Below, piece after piece: positions 53,612 to 61,521 of a stretch of DNA of 64,000 nt; positions within the stretch are counted from its first letter, which is position 1; each line of letters starts with the position of its first letter. Under the pieces are notes generated by a model. The model saw only the letters and a program-made list of their open reading frames with translations, ran no database searches and was not told the DNA's origin. Source of the DNA: an uncultured Acidobacteriota bacterium (GTDB lineage: Bacteria > Acidobacteriota > Blastocatellia > RBC074). The translations under genes and the position numbers were made by a program. The stretch spans positions 184,588-248,587 of the forward strand of contig CADECP010000006.1 in NCBI GenBank assembly GCA_902825875.1, given 5' to 3'.

Positions 53612-54178
53612 ATGTCACAAGGATTCACACTGTGGTTTACAGGATTGTCAGGCGCGGGCAAAACGACGCTGACTGAAGCCATCGTGCCGGAGCTTCGCGC
53701 TCGCGGCGTCAAGATTGAAGTGCTGGACGGCGATGAAGTTCGCACGAACCTGAGCAAGGGACTCGGCTTTTCCAAAGAAGACCGCGACACGAACATTCGC
53801 CGCATCGGTTATGTTGCGCGTTTGTTGTCGCGTAACGGCGTCGGCGTGATTGCGGCGGCGATTTCGCCTTACCGCGAAATCCGCGACGAAGTCCGCGCCA
53901 GCGTCGAAGCCGAAGGCGTCAAGTTCGTCGAAGTCTTCGTCAAAGCATCGCTGGATACGCTGGTCGCCCGCGACGTCAAAGGCCTTTACAAAAAAGCCAT
54001 CGCCGGAGAAATCAAACAGTTCACTGGCGTTTCCGATCCTTACGAAGAACCGCTCAATCCGGAAGTGCTGGTCAGCAGCGACAACGAAACCGTCGCCCAA
54101 AGCGCGGCGACGATCATTGCCAAGCTCGAAGCGTTGGGCTTGGTCATTCCCCTGGCGGCGCGAGCCGGAGGCGCTTAA
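53612..54178 (+). CDS. cysC: Adenylyl-sulfate kinase
   Basis: Phosphorylates APS to PAPS. 188 residues with P-loop GLSGAGKTT at 11-19, DGDEVR near 39, and the APS-binding [19 protein letters not shown] and [13 protein letters not shown] stretches. Located 21 bases after the tRNA-Cys and abutting cobA with no gap. With the APS/PAPS reductase further on it shows that both kinase and reductase routes may be available. Confidence 0.95.
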   Translation: MSQGFTLWFTGLSGAGKTTLTEAIVPELRARGVKIEVLDGDEVRTNLSKGLGFSKEDRDTNIRRIGYVARLLSRNGVGVIAAAISPYREIRDEVRASVEAEGVKFVEVFVKASLDTLVARDVKGLYKKAIAGEIKQFTGVSDPYEEPLNPEVLVSSDNETVAQSAATIIAKLEALGLVIPLAARAGGA

Positions 54179-55006
54179 ATGCAAACTGGCAAGGTTTATC
54201 TGGTCGGAGCAGGGCCGGGCGATCCGGGCTTGCTGACGATCAAAGCGCGCGATTTGTTGGAATTGGCCGATTGCGTTGTTTATGACGCGCTGGTCAATCC
54301 GGAAATTCTGCGCTTCGCCAGACCGAACGCTGAATTGATCGGCGTTGGCAAACGCTGCGGCCAGCTCAGTTGGTCGCAGCGTGAAATCAACAGCCTGCTG
54401 GTCGAAAAGGCGCACAAGCATTCGGTCGTTGTTCGGTTGAAAGGCGGCGATCCGTTCGTCTTTGGTCGCGGCGGCGAAGAAGCTCTGGCGTTGGCCGACG
54501 CGCAAATTGATTGGGAAATCGTTCCGGGCGTCACTGCCGGTTCAGCGGTGGCGGCGTATGCCGGAATTCCCGTCACGCATCGGGGACTGAGCAGTTCGGT
54601 CACGTTCGTCACCGGCCACGAAGACCTTGCCAAAACCGAATCGGCGCTACGCTGGCAACATCTGGCAAAAGGCGTAGACACGCTGGTGTTGTTTATGGGC
54701 TTGTCGAAACTCGGCGAAATTGCAGAACAATTGGTTGCCAATGGGCGTGCTGAAACCACGCCGGTGGCTGTGATCGGCTCCGGCACGCTGGCCAAACAGC
54801 AAACCGTCGTTGGGACTTTGGAAACAATTGCTGAACTTACTAAGCGCGAACCGATCAAAGCACCGGCTTTGATCGTCATTGGCGAAGTCGTGCGATTGCG
54901 CGAGCAGTTGCAATGGTTCGAGACAAAGGCGGCAGTCGGAATGCTGAATGATGAATTCAACTGGCTTCCAAATTTGTCAGAACTGGCCACGCGACGGGCG
55001 GCTTGA
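54179..55006 (+). CDS. cobA: Uroporphyrinogen-III C-methyltransferase
   Basis: SAM-dependent methyltransferase that makes precorrin-2 for siroheme, the cofactor of sulfite reductase. 275 residues with VYLVGAGPGDPGLLTIKA at the start, VVVRLKGGDPFVFGRGGEE, PGVTAGSAVAAYAGIPVTHRG and the C-terminal TPVAVIGSGTLAKQQTVVGTL. Adjoins cysC directly and is followed by the siroheme dehydrogenase; together they replace a fused CysG. Confidence 0.94.
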   Translation: MQTGKVYLVGAGPGDPGLLTIKARDLLELADCVVYDALVNPEILRFARPNAELIGVGKRCGQLSWSQREINSLLVEKAHKHSVVVRLKGGDPFVFGRGGEEALALADAQIDWEIVPGVTAGSAVAAYAGIPVTHRGLSSSVTFVTGHEDLAKTESALRWQHLAKGVDTLVLFMGLSKLGEIAEQLVANGRAETTPVAVIGSGTLAKQQTVVGTLETIAELTKREPIKAPALIVIGEVVRLREQLQWFETKAAVGMLNDEFNWLPNLSELATRRAA

Positions 55007-55042
55007 TTCCGCCTTCCGCATTCAGAATTCATCCTTCAAAAA

Positions 55043-55705
55043 ATGCGTTATTACCCGATCTATCTTGATCTGGCGGGGCGAAGTGTGCTCGTTGTCGGCG
55101 GAGGAACCATTGCGGAAGGCAAAGCTTCGCAATTGGTGGAAGCCGGAGCGCACGTGACGATTGTCAGTCCGACGCTGACTGAACCGCTAAGCCAATTGGC
55201 GGAGCAGGGAAGAATTGTCTGGCGGCAAGCCGAATTTGTCGAAAGCGACATTGAAGGCGTCTGGCTGATCGTCAGCGCGACTGACGATCAAGCCGTCAAT
55301 GAAGCTGTGGCGAAAGCCGCCGCCCAGCGCAATTTGTTGTGCAACGTCGTGGATCAACCGGCGCTGTGCAATTTCATCACTCCGGCTTTGGTGACGCGCG
55401 GCGGCATTCAAATCAGCGTTTCCAGCGGCGGCGGCAGCCCTTCGGTGACGAAGCGCGTGAAGCGCGAAATTGGTGAATTGATCGGCGACGAATACGCGCA
55501 GTTGCTGGAACTCGCCGCCGAAATGCGCGCCGAAGCCAAACGCCTGATTTCCGAATTCGAACCGCGCAAACAAGTCTTGAGCGCATTTGTCGAATCCGAA
55601 GCAATTGAATTGTTGCGCGCTGGCAAACGCGACGAAGCTCGGCAGTTGGCATTCGATCTGTTGAGCAGGGCAGTTCGGGCAGGAAACGAGGGAGAAAAAC
55701 AATGA
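55043..55705 (+). CDS. Precorrin-2 dehydrogenase / sirohydrochlorin ferrochelatase (CysG N-terminal type)
   Basis: A 220-residue Met8p/CysG-A type protein. Rossmann motif LVVGGGTIAEGKA, then SATDDQAVNEAV, CNVVDQPALCNFITPALV and SVSSGGGSPSVTKRVKREI, which together match the family. It oxidises precorrin-2 and inserts iron to make siroheme. It overlaps cysH by four bases. A sulfite reductase gene is not in this window. Confidence 0.93.
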   Translation: MRYYPIYLDLAGRSVLVVGGGTIAEGKASQLVEAGAHVTIVSPTLTEPLSQLAEQGRIVWRQAEFVESDIEGVWLIVSATDDQAVNEAVAKAAAQRNLLCNVVDQPALCNFITPALVTRGGIQISVSSGGGSPSVTKRVKREIGELIGDEYAQLLELAAEMRAEAKRLISEFEPRKQVLSAFVESEAIELLRAGKRDEARQLAFDLLSRAVRAGNEGEKQ

Positions 55706-56409
55706 CAGCAGCAAAACAGATTTCCGTTCACGAAGCCGAAATCAATCTTCTGGCCGAATACTTTGAAACTCGGCGCATTGAAGACGTACTGGAATTGTCG
55801 GCAGCCCGGTATTCGCCGAAACTGGTCATGACCTCAAACTTCGGCGTGGAGGGAGTTGTCTTGCTGGATCACCTGATGCGCCTTGCGCCGGAAACTCCGG
55901 TGATTTACCTGAACACGGGCTTTCAATTTTCCGAAACCGACGAAGTCAAAGAACGATTGCGCGACCGATACAAATTCCAGTTGATCGAGGCTCGTTCGGT
56001 GTTGACCGTCGAAGAGCAGGCGAAGATTTACGGCGAGCGGTTATACGAAACCAACTCCGATTTGTGCTGCCGCATTCGCAAGGTCGAACCGTTGCAACGT
56101 GCCCTGGCAGGTTTCGACGGCTGGCTGGCGGCTTTGCGCCGAGATCAATCGCCGACGCGCGCCGCCATCAAAGTTGTCGAATGGAACGAACGCCATCAAC
56201 TGGCAAAGATTCATCCCTTGGCCAAATGGACTCGGTCTGACGTTTGGAGCTACATCGTCAAACACAATTTGCCGTACAACCGGCTTTACGACGACGGATA
56301 CACCAGCATCGGCTGTTGGCCTTGCACGCGGCGGGTTGGCGCAGGCGAAACCGAACGAAGCGGACGTTGGGCTGGCAGCCGAAAACAGGAATGCGGCATT
56401 CACGTTTGA
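55702..56409 (+). CDS. cysH: APS/PAPS reductase
   Basis: Reduces activated sulfate to sulfite with thioredoxin. 235 residues; TSNFGVEGVVLLDHL near the start, the four iron-sulfur cysteines Cys122-Cys123 and Cys205-x2-Cys208 (GCWPCTR), and the catalytic Cys231 in KQECGIHV. The Cys-Cys...Cys-x2-Cys set marks the [4Fe-4S] branch, usually using APS, though cysC in the operon makes PAPS. Overlaps the preceding gene by four bases; followed by a hairpin repeat. Confidence 0.94.
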   Translation: MTAAKQISVHEAEINLLAEYFETRRIEDVLELSAARYSPKLVMTSNFGVEGVVLLDHLMRLAPETPVIYLNTGFQFSETDEVKERLRDRYKFQLIEARSVLTVEEQAKIYGERLYETNSDLCCRIRKVEPLQRALAGFDGWLAALRRDQSPTRAAIKVVEWNERHQLAKIHPLAKWTRSDVWSYIVKHNLPYNRLYDDGYTSIGCWPCTRRVGAGETERSGRWAGSRKQECGIHV

Positions 56410-56439
56410 ATCCGCCTTGTTTCTCATCTAAACACAGCA

Positions 56440-56514
56440 TGTCAGTAGCTCGACCGTCAGGAAGGGCTTGAGCTTGGTGAAAAAGCCCTTGCTTACGCGC
56501 TCACCTACCGACAC
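56440..56514. repeat. Dispersed hairpin repeat, copy 2 of 2
   Basis: The same element as 3445-3521, in opposite orientation (TGTCAGTAGC ... CTACCGACAC with inner AAGGGCTT/AAGCCCTT). It lies 30 bases after cysH and could terminate that operon. The gap 56410-56915 otherwise shows a promoter but no gene. Confidence 0.88.
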
Positions 56515-56590
56515 TTGGGTAAGTCCTAATAGTAATTTCCGGATTCGCCAACGGTATTGTTTTGAACCGCTTTGCCGTCTAATTGTCAGA

Positions 56591-56620
56591 TTGACTTTCG
56601 GCTGACCGGACGTGTATAAC
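56591..56620 (+). promoter_or_regulatory. Promoter of the sulfate transporter operon
   Basis: TTGACT, an 18-bp spacer and TATAAC, with GTG directly before the -10 box, parallel to the promoter before sat. About 295 bases of leader follow before the transporter gene. Confidence 0.65.
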
Positions 56621-56915
56621 GCGCCCGTTATCACGTATCACTAACAAACAATCAGTCACGAATGAATTATGACAACTGATCTGTGCGGGCAGGTCGGTCA
56701 AGGTTGATAAAAGCTTTAGCTGGCTGGGGAAAAAATATCGTAAGTTTGAATACCAAGGCCGAATTGGGGTTCGGCAACTGCTGCTCAGGTTTCTCCTGCC
56801 GGATTGCATTCTTCCTGTTATTGTTCGCCCAAGCCTCTTGAAAGAGGCAAACTCACACATCTCGTTTCCCTAGCATTTGATTTATCACCATCTGGGGCTG
56901 AAGTGTCTCGTAACG

Positions 56916-57947
56916 ATGTTCTATTTGAAGACCAACTGGCGAGCAATGGAAATCCTGTCTGTGGTTGCGCTGTTGCTGTTGCTGTGCGAAGCGACGGCGT
57001 GCCGTCGCAAATCCGCCGAGCAGGAAAGTACGACGATCACGGTGTATGGATTCAGCGTGGTCAAAGACCCGTTGCTGACAACGATCTTCCCGGCATTTGT
57101 TGACGAATGGCGTGACAAAACCGGCCAGCAAATAACATTCGAATCGTCATTTGCCGGATCGGAAATCGTTACCAATCAGATTATCAACGGCGTTGACGCC
57201 GACGTGGCGATTCTGGCCATCGAACGTAACGCCGAACGATTGCTTCGCCCGGACGTGACTCGCAGCGATTGGCGCAAATTGCCGTATCGCGGCATCGTCA
57301 ATCAAACGCCGATGGTCATCGTCACGCGCGCAGGAAATCCGAAACGCATACGCGATTTCAATGATCTGGGAAAAGCGGGAGTCGGAGTCATCTTGTGCGA
57401 TCCGACTTCATCCGGCGCGGGCAATTGGGCGCTGGCCGCGTTGTACGGTTCCGAATTGCTGAAAGCGGAAGAGCGCACAGGCAAGCGCGATCCGCAAACG
57501 GCGCAACAGTTATTGACGCAAATCGCCAAAAACATTCGCGCCACGCCGGAATCGGCTCGCGCTGCGCGGGCGTTGTTTGAACACGGCGAAGGCGACGCGC
57601 TGATCACTTATGAACTGGAAGCCTTGCAGATGAAAGACAAAGGCGAGCCGGTTGAAATCGTCATGCCGCAAGCGACGGTTATGTGCGAACACCCTGTGGT
57701 CATCATTGACCATTTGATGAGTCCTTCGCGGTATGCGCTGGTCGAATTGTTCGTTCGCAGTTTGTGGGAACGCCCGGCGCAACAAGCCTGGACTCAGGCG
57801 CGGTTTCGTTCGGTGATTGAAGATTTGAACGGCGGCTTTCAGAAAATCGAAAAACCGTTCAAGGTTGGCGATCTGGGCGGCTGGAACAACGTCACCGACG
57901 AAGTCATTAACGGCGCGTGGAAGCAGGCAACGCAAGTCAGCCGCTGA
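56916..57947 (+). CDS. sbp: Sulfate-binding lipoprotein of ABC transporter
   Basis: A periplasmic solute-binding protein, anchored by lipidation (signal peptide ending ATAC). About 343 residues; ITVYGFSVVKDPLLTTIFPAF, SFAGSEIVTNQIINGVDADVAIL, DPTSSGAGNWALAALYG and GDALITYELEAL match the sulfate/thiosulfate binding family. ATG 56916 gives a basic n-region; ATG 56946 is a shorter alternative. First gene of the transporter, followed by the permease at 14 bp. Confidence 0.88.
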   Translation: MFYLKTNWRAMEILSVVALLLLLCEATACRRKSAEQESTTITVYGFSVVKDPLLTTIFPAFVDEWRDKTGQQITFESSFAGSEIVTNQIINGVDADVAILAIERNAERLLRPDVTRSDWRKLPYRGIVNQTPMVIVTRAGNPKRIRDFNDLGKAGVGVILCDPTSSGAGNWALAALYGSELLKAEERTGKRDPQTAQQLLTQIAKNIRATPESARAARALFEHGEGDALITYELEALQMKDKGEPVEIVMPQATVMCEHPVVIIDHLMSPSRYALVELFVRSLWERPAQQAWTQARFRSVIEDLNGGFQKIEKPFKVGDLGGWNNVTDEVINGAWKQATQVSR

Positions 57948-57961
57948 AGTTTTGGAAAAGC

Positions 57962-58795
57962 ATGAACGTTACGGCTCACAACAGAACTTATTCAGGGCGA
58001 CCCAACGATCCGGTTCGTCCGTTCGGCATCGGCTTTGTCGTGCTGGCGATGATGCCGTTGGTGATTTTGCCGCTGGCTTCGATCTTTTATTACGGATTCA
58101 ACAAAGGGCCGATTCATTTTTGGGAAGCGGTCAAAGCTCCGGCGGCGATTTATTCGCTGCAACTGAGTTTGATGACCAGCAGCGTCGCCACTGTTTGCAA
58201 CGTCGTGTTCGGCATCATCGCCGCGTACGTGATGTACAAATACCGGTTCAAAGGCAGTTCGGCGTTGATGATTGTCATCAGTTTGCCGACGGCGATTCCG
58301 ACGGCTGTGGCGGGCGTGGCTTTGTTGCTGGTTTGGGGGCGCAGCGGATTGTTCGGTTCTTTGCTGGAATACACCGATTACCAGGTGATGTTCACGACTG
58401 CGGCGATCATTTTGGCGAACATCTTTGTCACGTTTCCGCTGGCTTTCGGAGTCATCAAACCGGCTTTGGACAATTTGGATCCAAGTTTTGAATCCGCCGC
58501 CGAAACGATGGGCGCGACTCGCTGGCAGACTTTTCTGTACGTCGTGCTGCCCAGTTTGCGCGGAGCGATCATTACCGGCGCGCTGCTGACTTTTGCCCGC
58601 TGCATCGGCGAATTCGGTTCGACGATCATGGTCAGCGGCAACAAAGCCAAAACGATGACTGCACCGCTGTACATTTATGCGAAATTCAACGAAGCGGAAG
58701 TCGAAGCTGCAACCGCAATTGCCGCCGTGTTGGCGGTGATCTCTTTCATAGTCTTTTCGCTGATTCTGTTCACGCGAAACCGGCTGGAAAAGTGA
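57962..58795 (+). CDS. cysT: Sulfate ABC transporter permease
   Basis: An inner-membrane permease of 277 residues with about six helices. The binding-protein-dependent transport motif is at ESAAETMGATRWQTFLYVVLPSLRG (EAA loop). Only one permease gene is present, whereas many systems use a CysT/CysW pair, so this one may form a homodimer. The closest match is CysT; a molybdate-type permease is less likely given the neighbours. Confidence 0.86.
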   Translation: MNVTAHNRTYSGRPNDPVRPFGIGFVVLAMMPLVILPLASIFYYGFNKGPIHFWEAVKAPAAIYSLQLSLMTSSVATVCNVVFGIIAAYVMYKYRFKGSSALMIVISLPTAIPTAVAGVALLLVWGRSGLFGSLLEYTDYQVMFTTAAIILANIFVTFPLAFGVIKPALDNLDPSFESAAETMGATRWQTFLYVVLPSLRGAIITGALLTFARCIGEFGSTIMVSGNKAKTMTAPLYIYAKFNEAEVEAATAIAAVLAVISFIVFSLILFTRNRLEK

Positions 58796-58803
58796 GGGAT
58801 GCA

Positions 58804-59997
58804 ATGATGGCACAAGCGATGCTGAATCAAGTTTATGAAACGGAAATTTACGCCGAACCGGCTGCGCTGAAAAACAACGCGCTGATCGTCAACGGGCTGA
58901 GCAAACAATTCGGTTCCGAGCGCGTGTTGGACGACATCAGTTTTTCGATTGCCGAAGGCGAAAGTCTGGTTTTGCTGGGGCCTTCTGGCAGCGGCAAAAG
59001 CACCACTTTGCGATTGATCGCCGGACTGGAAACTCCCGATGGCGGAGACATTTTCCTGCACGGACGCCACATCGAACATCTGCGCGCGCGCGAACGCAAC
59101 ATCGGCGTCATCTTTCAGAACTACGCGCTGTTTCCACGCATGACGGTCGCCGACAACATCGCCTTCGGGTTGAAAATTCGCGGCGTGAAGCGAAAAACGC
59201 GCGACGCCAAAGTCGAAGAACTGCTGGCGATGATCGGCATGACCGAACACCGCGACAAATATCCGTCGCAAATTTCCGGCGGCCAGCAACAGCGTGTGGC
59301 CATCGCCCGCGCGCTGGCTTACAAACCCGAACTGCTGCTGTTCGACGAATCATTCAGCGCGCTCGATCCGCAAACGCGCACCGGGCTTCGCCGAGAAATT
59401 CGCCTGTTGCTGCAAAAGCTGAAAATTCCTGCGATGTTCATTACGCACGACCAGGAAGAGGCAATGGAACTTGGCGACCAGATTGCCATTTTGAACAAAG
59501 GCCGCCTGGAACAGATCGGCACTCCGCGCGAGGTGTATGACAATCCGCAAACCGAATTTGCCGCCACGTTTTTAGGCGCGGCCAATGTCGTCGAAGTCTG
59601 CCGCAATGACGGCGTCGAATTGCTGGACTGTCGCCAGTGCGAAGCTTTGCCAACCAACGACTGGCAATCACCGGAGCGCGTCAAAATCATTTTTCGCCCC
59701 GAAGACGTTGTGCTCAGTGCGGCGACCAGTTTGCCCGAAGCTGAAAAACATCTGGGGCACGGCATCGTCGTGGATGTTAATTTCACCGGCGCGCTGGAAG
59801 TCGTTCGCGTCAAACTGCTCAGTTTGAATCAGTTTGGTTATTTGAACAGCGCCAATTGCCAGAATTTCGATCAACCCTGCGATTTGATTATCAAAGTGCT
59901 GAGAACCAAATGGGACGCCCAACGCATGCCGCTCAACCCCAAAGACAAAGTCGGCGTCTGGCTGCGCGATCACAAAATGCTGGAAAATAAATTATGA
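58804..59997 (+). CDS. cysA: Sulfate ABC transporter ATPase
   Basis: ATP-binding subunit, about 397 residues. Walker A GPSGSGKSTT, Q-loop QNYALFPRM, signature SGGQQQRVAIA, Walker B LLLFDES (the usual DEP reads DES), H-loop ITHDQEEAM. The C-terminal regulatory TOBE-like part (KIIFRPEDVVLSAAT) is present with a Cys-rich VCRNDGVELLDCRQC stretch. Preferred start ATG 58804 after GAGGG. Ends in a 4-base overlap with the dipeptidase gene. Confidence 0.9.
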   Translation: MMAQAMLNQVYETEIYAEPAALKNNALIVNGLSKQFGSERVLDDISFSIAEGESLVLLGPSGSGKSTTLRLIAGLETPDGGDIFLHGRHIEHLRARERNIGVIFQNYALFPRMTVADNIAFGLKIRGVKRKTRDAKVEELLAMIGMTEHRDKYPSQISGGQQQRVAIARALAYKPELLLFDESFSALDPQTRTGLRREIRLLLQKLKIPAMFITHDQEEAMELGDQIAILNKGRLEQIGTPREVYDNPQTEFAATFLGAANVVEVCRNDGVELLDCRQCEALPTNDWQSPERVKIIFRPEDVVLSAATSLPEAEKHLGHGIVVDVNFTGALEVVRVKLLSLNQFGYLNSANCQNFDQPCDLIIKVLRTKWDAQRMPLNPKDKVGVWLRDHKMLENKL

Positions 59998-60842
59998 ACT
60001 CTAAAGAACGAACTGAAATTCAGCTTGCCCACTCACCGCAGAGTCGCAGAGAACGCAAAGGAAGCGCAGAGAAATCAACCGGAGTCTTTCTGACGCCTCT
60101 GCGAAACCTCTGCGCGACTCCGCGCCTCTGCGGTGAAAAACGCTTCTGGCCTGTCCTTTTCCAAACCGGGCTTAAACTGACTTTGGCGTTACTTTTTGTT
60201 TGGCTGTCTGGCCACGCTCAAGCCCAAAGCTCAGCCGAACCGCCAAAAGAAACTGGCAAATTTCGTCAGGCCGATCTGGTGGAACTCACCAAACTCGATC
60301 CGACAATCAAACTCGACATTCGTTACGCGGCCAGCAACAACTTTTTGGGCAAGCCGGTTTACAAAGAAGCTCGCGCGTTTTTGCAGCGCCCCGCCGCCGA
60401 AGCTCTCGCCCGTATCAATCAACGGCTGAGAAAGAAAGGTTACGGCTTGTTGGTGTTCGACGGTTATCGCCCGTGGGCTGTGACAAAACTTTTCTGGGAT
60501 TCGACACCTGACGACAAGAAAAAATTCGTCGCCAATCCGGCGCAAGGCTCTCGCCACAATCGAGGCTGTGCAGTGGATTTGTCGCTGTTCGATTTGAAAA
60601 CCGGCAAAGAGATTGAAATGCCCAGCGGCTACGACGAAATGACCGACCGTGCTTATCCGAATTACAAAGGCGGAACCGAACAGCAGCGAAAACTGCGCGA
60701 CCTGCTGCGGGCCGAAATGGAAGCCGACGGATTCACAGTGTTTGACATCGAATGGTGGCATTTCGATTTCAACAACTGGCGCGAATATCCGATCCTCAAC
60801 ATTCCCTTCGATCAGATCAAATCACCCGGCAAAAAGAACTGA
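59994..60842 (+). CDS. D-Ala-D-Ala dipeptidase, VanX/M15D type
   Basis: A zinc dipeptidase of 282 residues that splits D-alanyl-D-alanine. The catalytic stretch SRHNRGCAVDLSLFD (zinc His and Asp) and FDIEWWHFDF (catalytic Glu and zinc His) are complete; FDGYRPWAVTKLFW precedes them. The first 50 residues are coded by a hairpin repeat and lie before the real signal peptide (LKLTLALLFVWLSGHAQAQ), so a start further downstream is possible. Four-base overlap with cysA; likely cell-wall recycling rather than resistance. Confidence 0.87.
   Translation: MNSKERTEIQLAHSPQSRRERKGSAEKSTGVFLTPLRNLCATPRLCGEKRFWPVLFQTGLKLTLALLFVWLSGHAQAQSSAEPPKETGKFRQADLVELTKLDPTIKLDIRYAASNNFLGKPVYKEARAFLQRPAAEALARINQRLRKKGYGLLVFDGYRPWAVTKLFWDSTPDDKKKFVANPAQGSRHNRGCAVDLSLFDLKTGKEIEMPSGYDEMTDRAYPNYKGGTEQQRKLRDLLRAEMEADGFTVFDIEWWHFDFNNWREYPILNIPFDQIKSPGKKN
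60033..60136. repeat. CGCAGAG-type arm-repetitive hairpin, in frame
   Basis: Arm TCACCGCAGAGTCGCAGAGA faces CTGCGCGACTCCGCGCCTCT and ends in GGTGA; each arm is built from short CGCAGAG-like units. It lies in frame at the N-terminus of the dipeptidase gene and codes an Arg/Ser-rich stretch. Confidence 0.87.
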
Positions 60843-60845
60843 ATT

Positions 60846-60952
60846 TGGAGTGCGGCGGCTCGACGCCGCTTTTCTTTCGCTGGCACAAATTCCCAAGCTC
60901 TGTTGATGCCTTCATTGGCGAACGTAAAGCTACGCCAAGCCGCAGCACTCCA
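60846..60952. repeat. TGGAGTGC-type MITE, copy 2 of 2
   Basis: A 107-bp element with ends TGGAGTGCGGCGGCT and AGCCGCAGCACTCCA, same orientation as the copy at 22763-22868. Separates the dipeptidase gene from the next gene. Confidence 0.88.
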
Positions 60953-60991
60953 AATTGGCGTTTTCCGCGTTCGGGCGGTTACAATCCAGCC

Positions 60992-61414
60992 ATGAATAAA
61001 CCAGACAACCTTGAACTGAAATACACGATTTTTTGCGAAGACATTCGCGTCGAAGCGTCCGGCAGCCTGAGTTTGATGGGCGTTTTTCATCAAATCGTCG
61101 TGCCGCAATTGCCGGTCGGATTGATCAAATTCGCCGTGCTGAATCACTGGGAAGGCGAAGGCCAGTTTGAAACCAAAGTCCGCATCTTGTCGCCTGACCG
61201 CGAAGCAATCGCCGTTTCGCAACCCAGCGCCTTTGAAATTGCTCCGAACGGATACGCCGACAACGTCACGGTTTTCATCAATACCACGTTTCAACAACCC
61301 GGCGATTACGTTGTGCAAACGTTGATTAACAACAGTCTGTTTGCCGAAAAGACCTTGCCGGTTTTTCTTGCCAACCAACAACCCGAATTCACTGAAAGCG
61401 AACACGTAAATTGA
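60992..61414 (+). CDS. Conserved protein, tentatively DUF6941
   Basis: A 140-residue cytosolic protein, mostly beta. YTIFCEDIRVEASGSLSLMGVFHQIVV at the start and a later GDYVVQTLINNSLFAEKTLPVFL suggest a small sandwich domain. The family name is a tentative recollection; function unknown. ATG 60992 begins right at the conserved part; the in-frame extension upstream runs into a repeat and is not used. Confidence 0.65.
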   Translation: MNKPDNLELKYTIFCEDIRVEASGSLSLMGVFHQIVVPQLPVGLIKFAVLNHWEGEGQFETKVRILSPDREAIAVSQPSAFEIAPNGYADNVTVFINTTFQQPGDYVVQTLINNSLFAEKTLPVFLANQQPEFTESEHVN

Positions 61415-61427
61415 AACTGAACTCAAT

Positions 61428-61492
61428 CCACGAAGCACACGAAGGTTCACGAAGCGATCAATCCCCTTCGTGCTTCTTCGTGTGCTTCGTGG
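61428..61492. repeat. CACGAAG-type arm-repetitive hairpin
   Basis: CCACGAAGCACACGAAGG and TTCGTGTGCTTCGTGG face each other; each arm contains near-tandem CACGAAG units. It sits just before the transketolase gene and may be transcribed as a stem-loop. Confidence 0.88.
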
Positions 61493-61521
61493 AAGAAAAA
61501 TAAAAAAAGAAGATAAAGACA

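Noticed and set aside
56703..56840. A possible second leader ORF with a Cys-Cys and a third Cys before the transporter operon
   Set aside because: It needs a TTG start without a clear SD, and its Cys residues are too few for a sensor; not comparable with the run of seven before sat.
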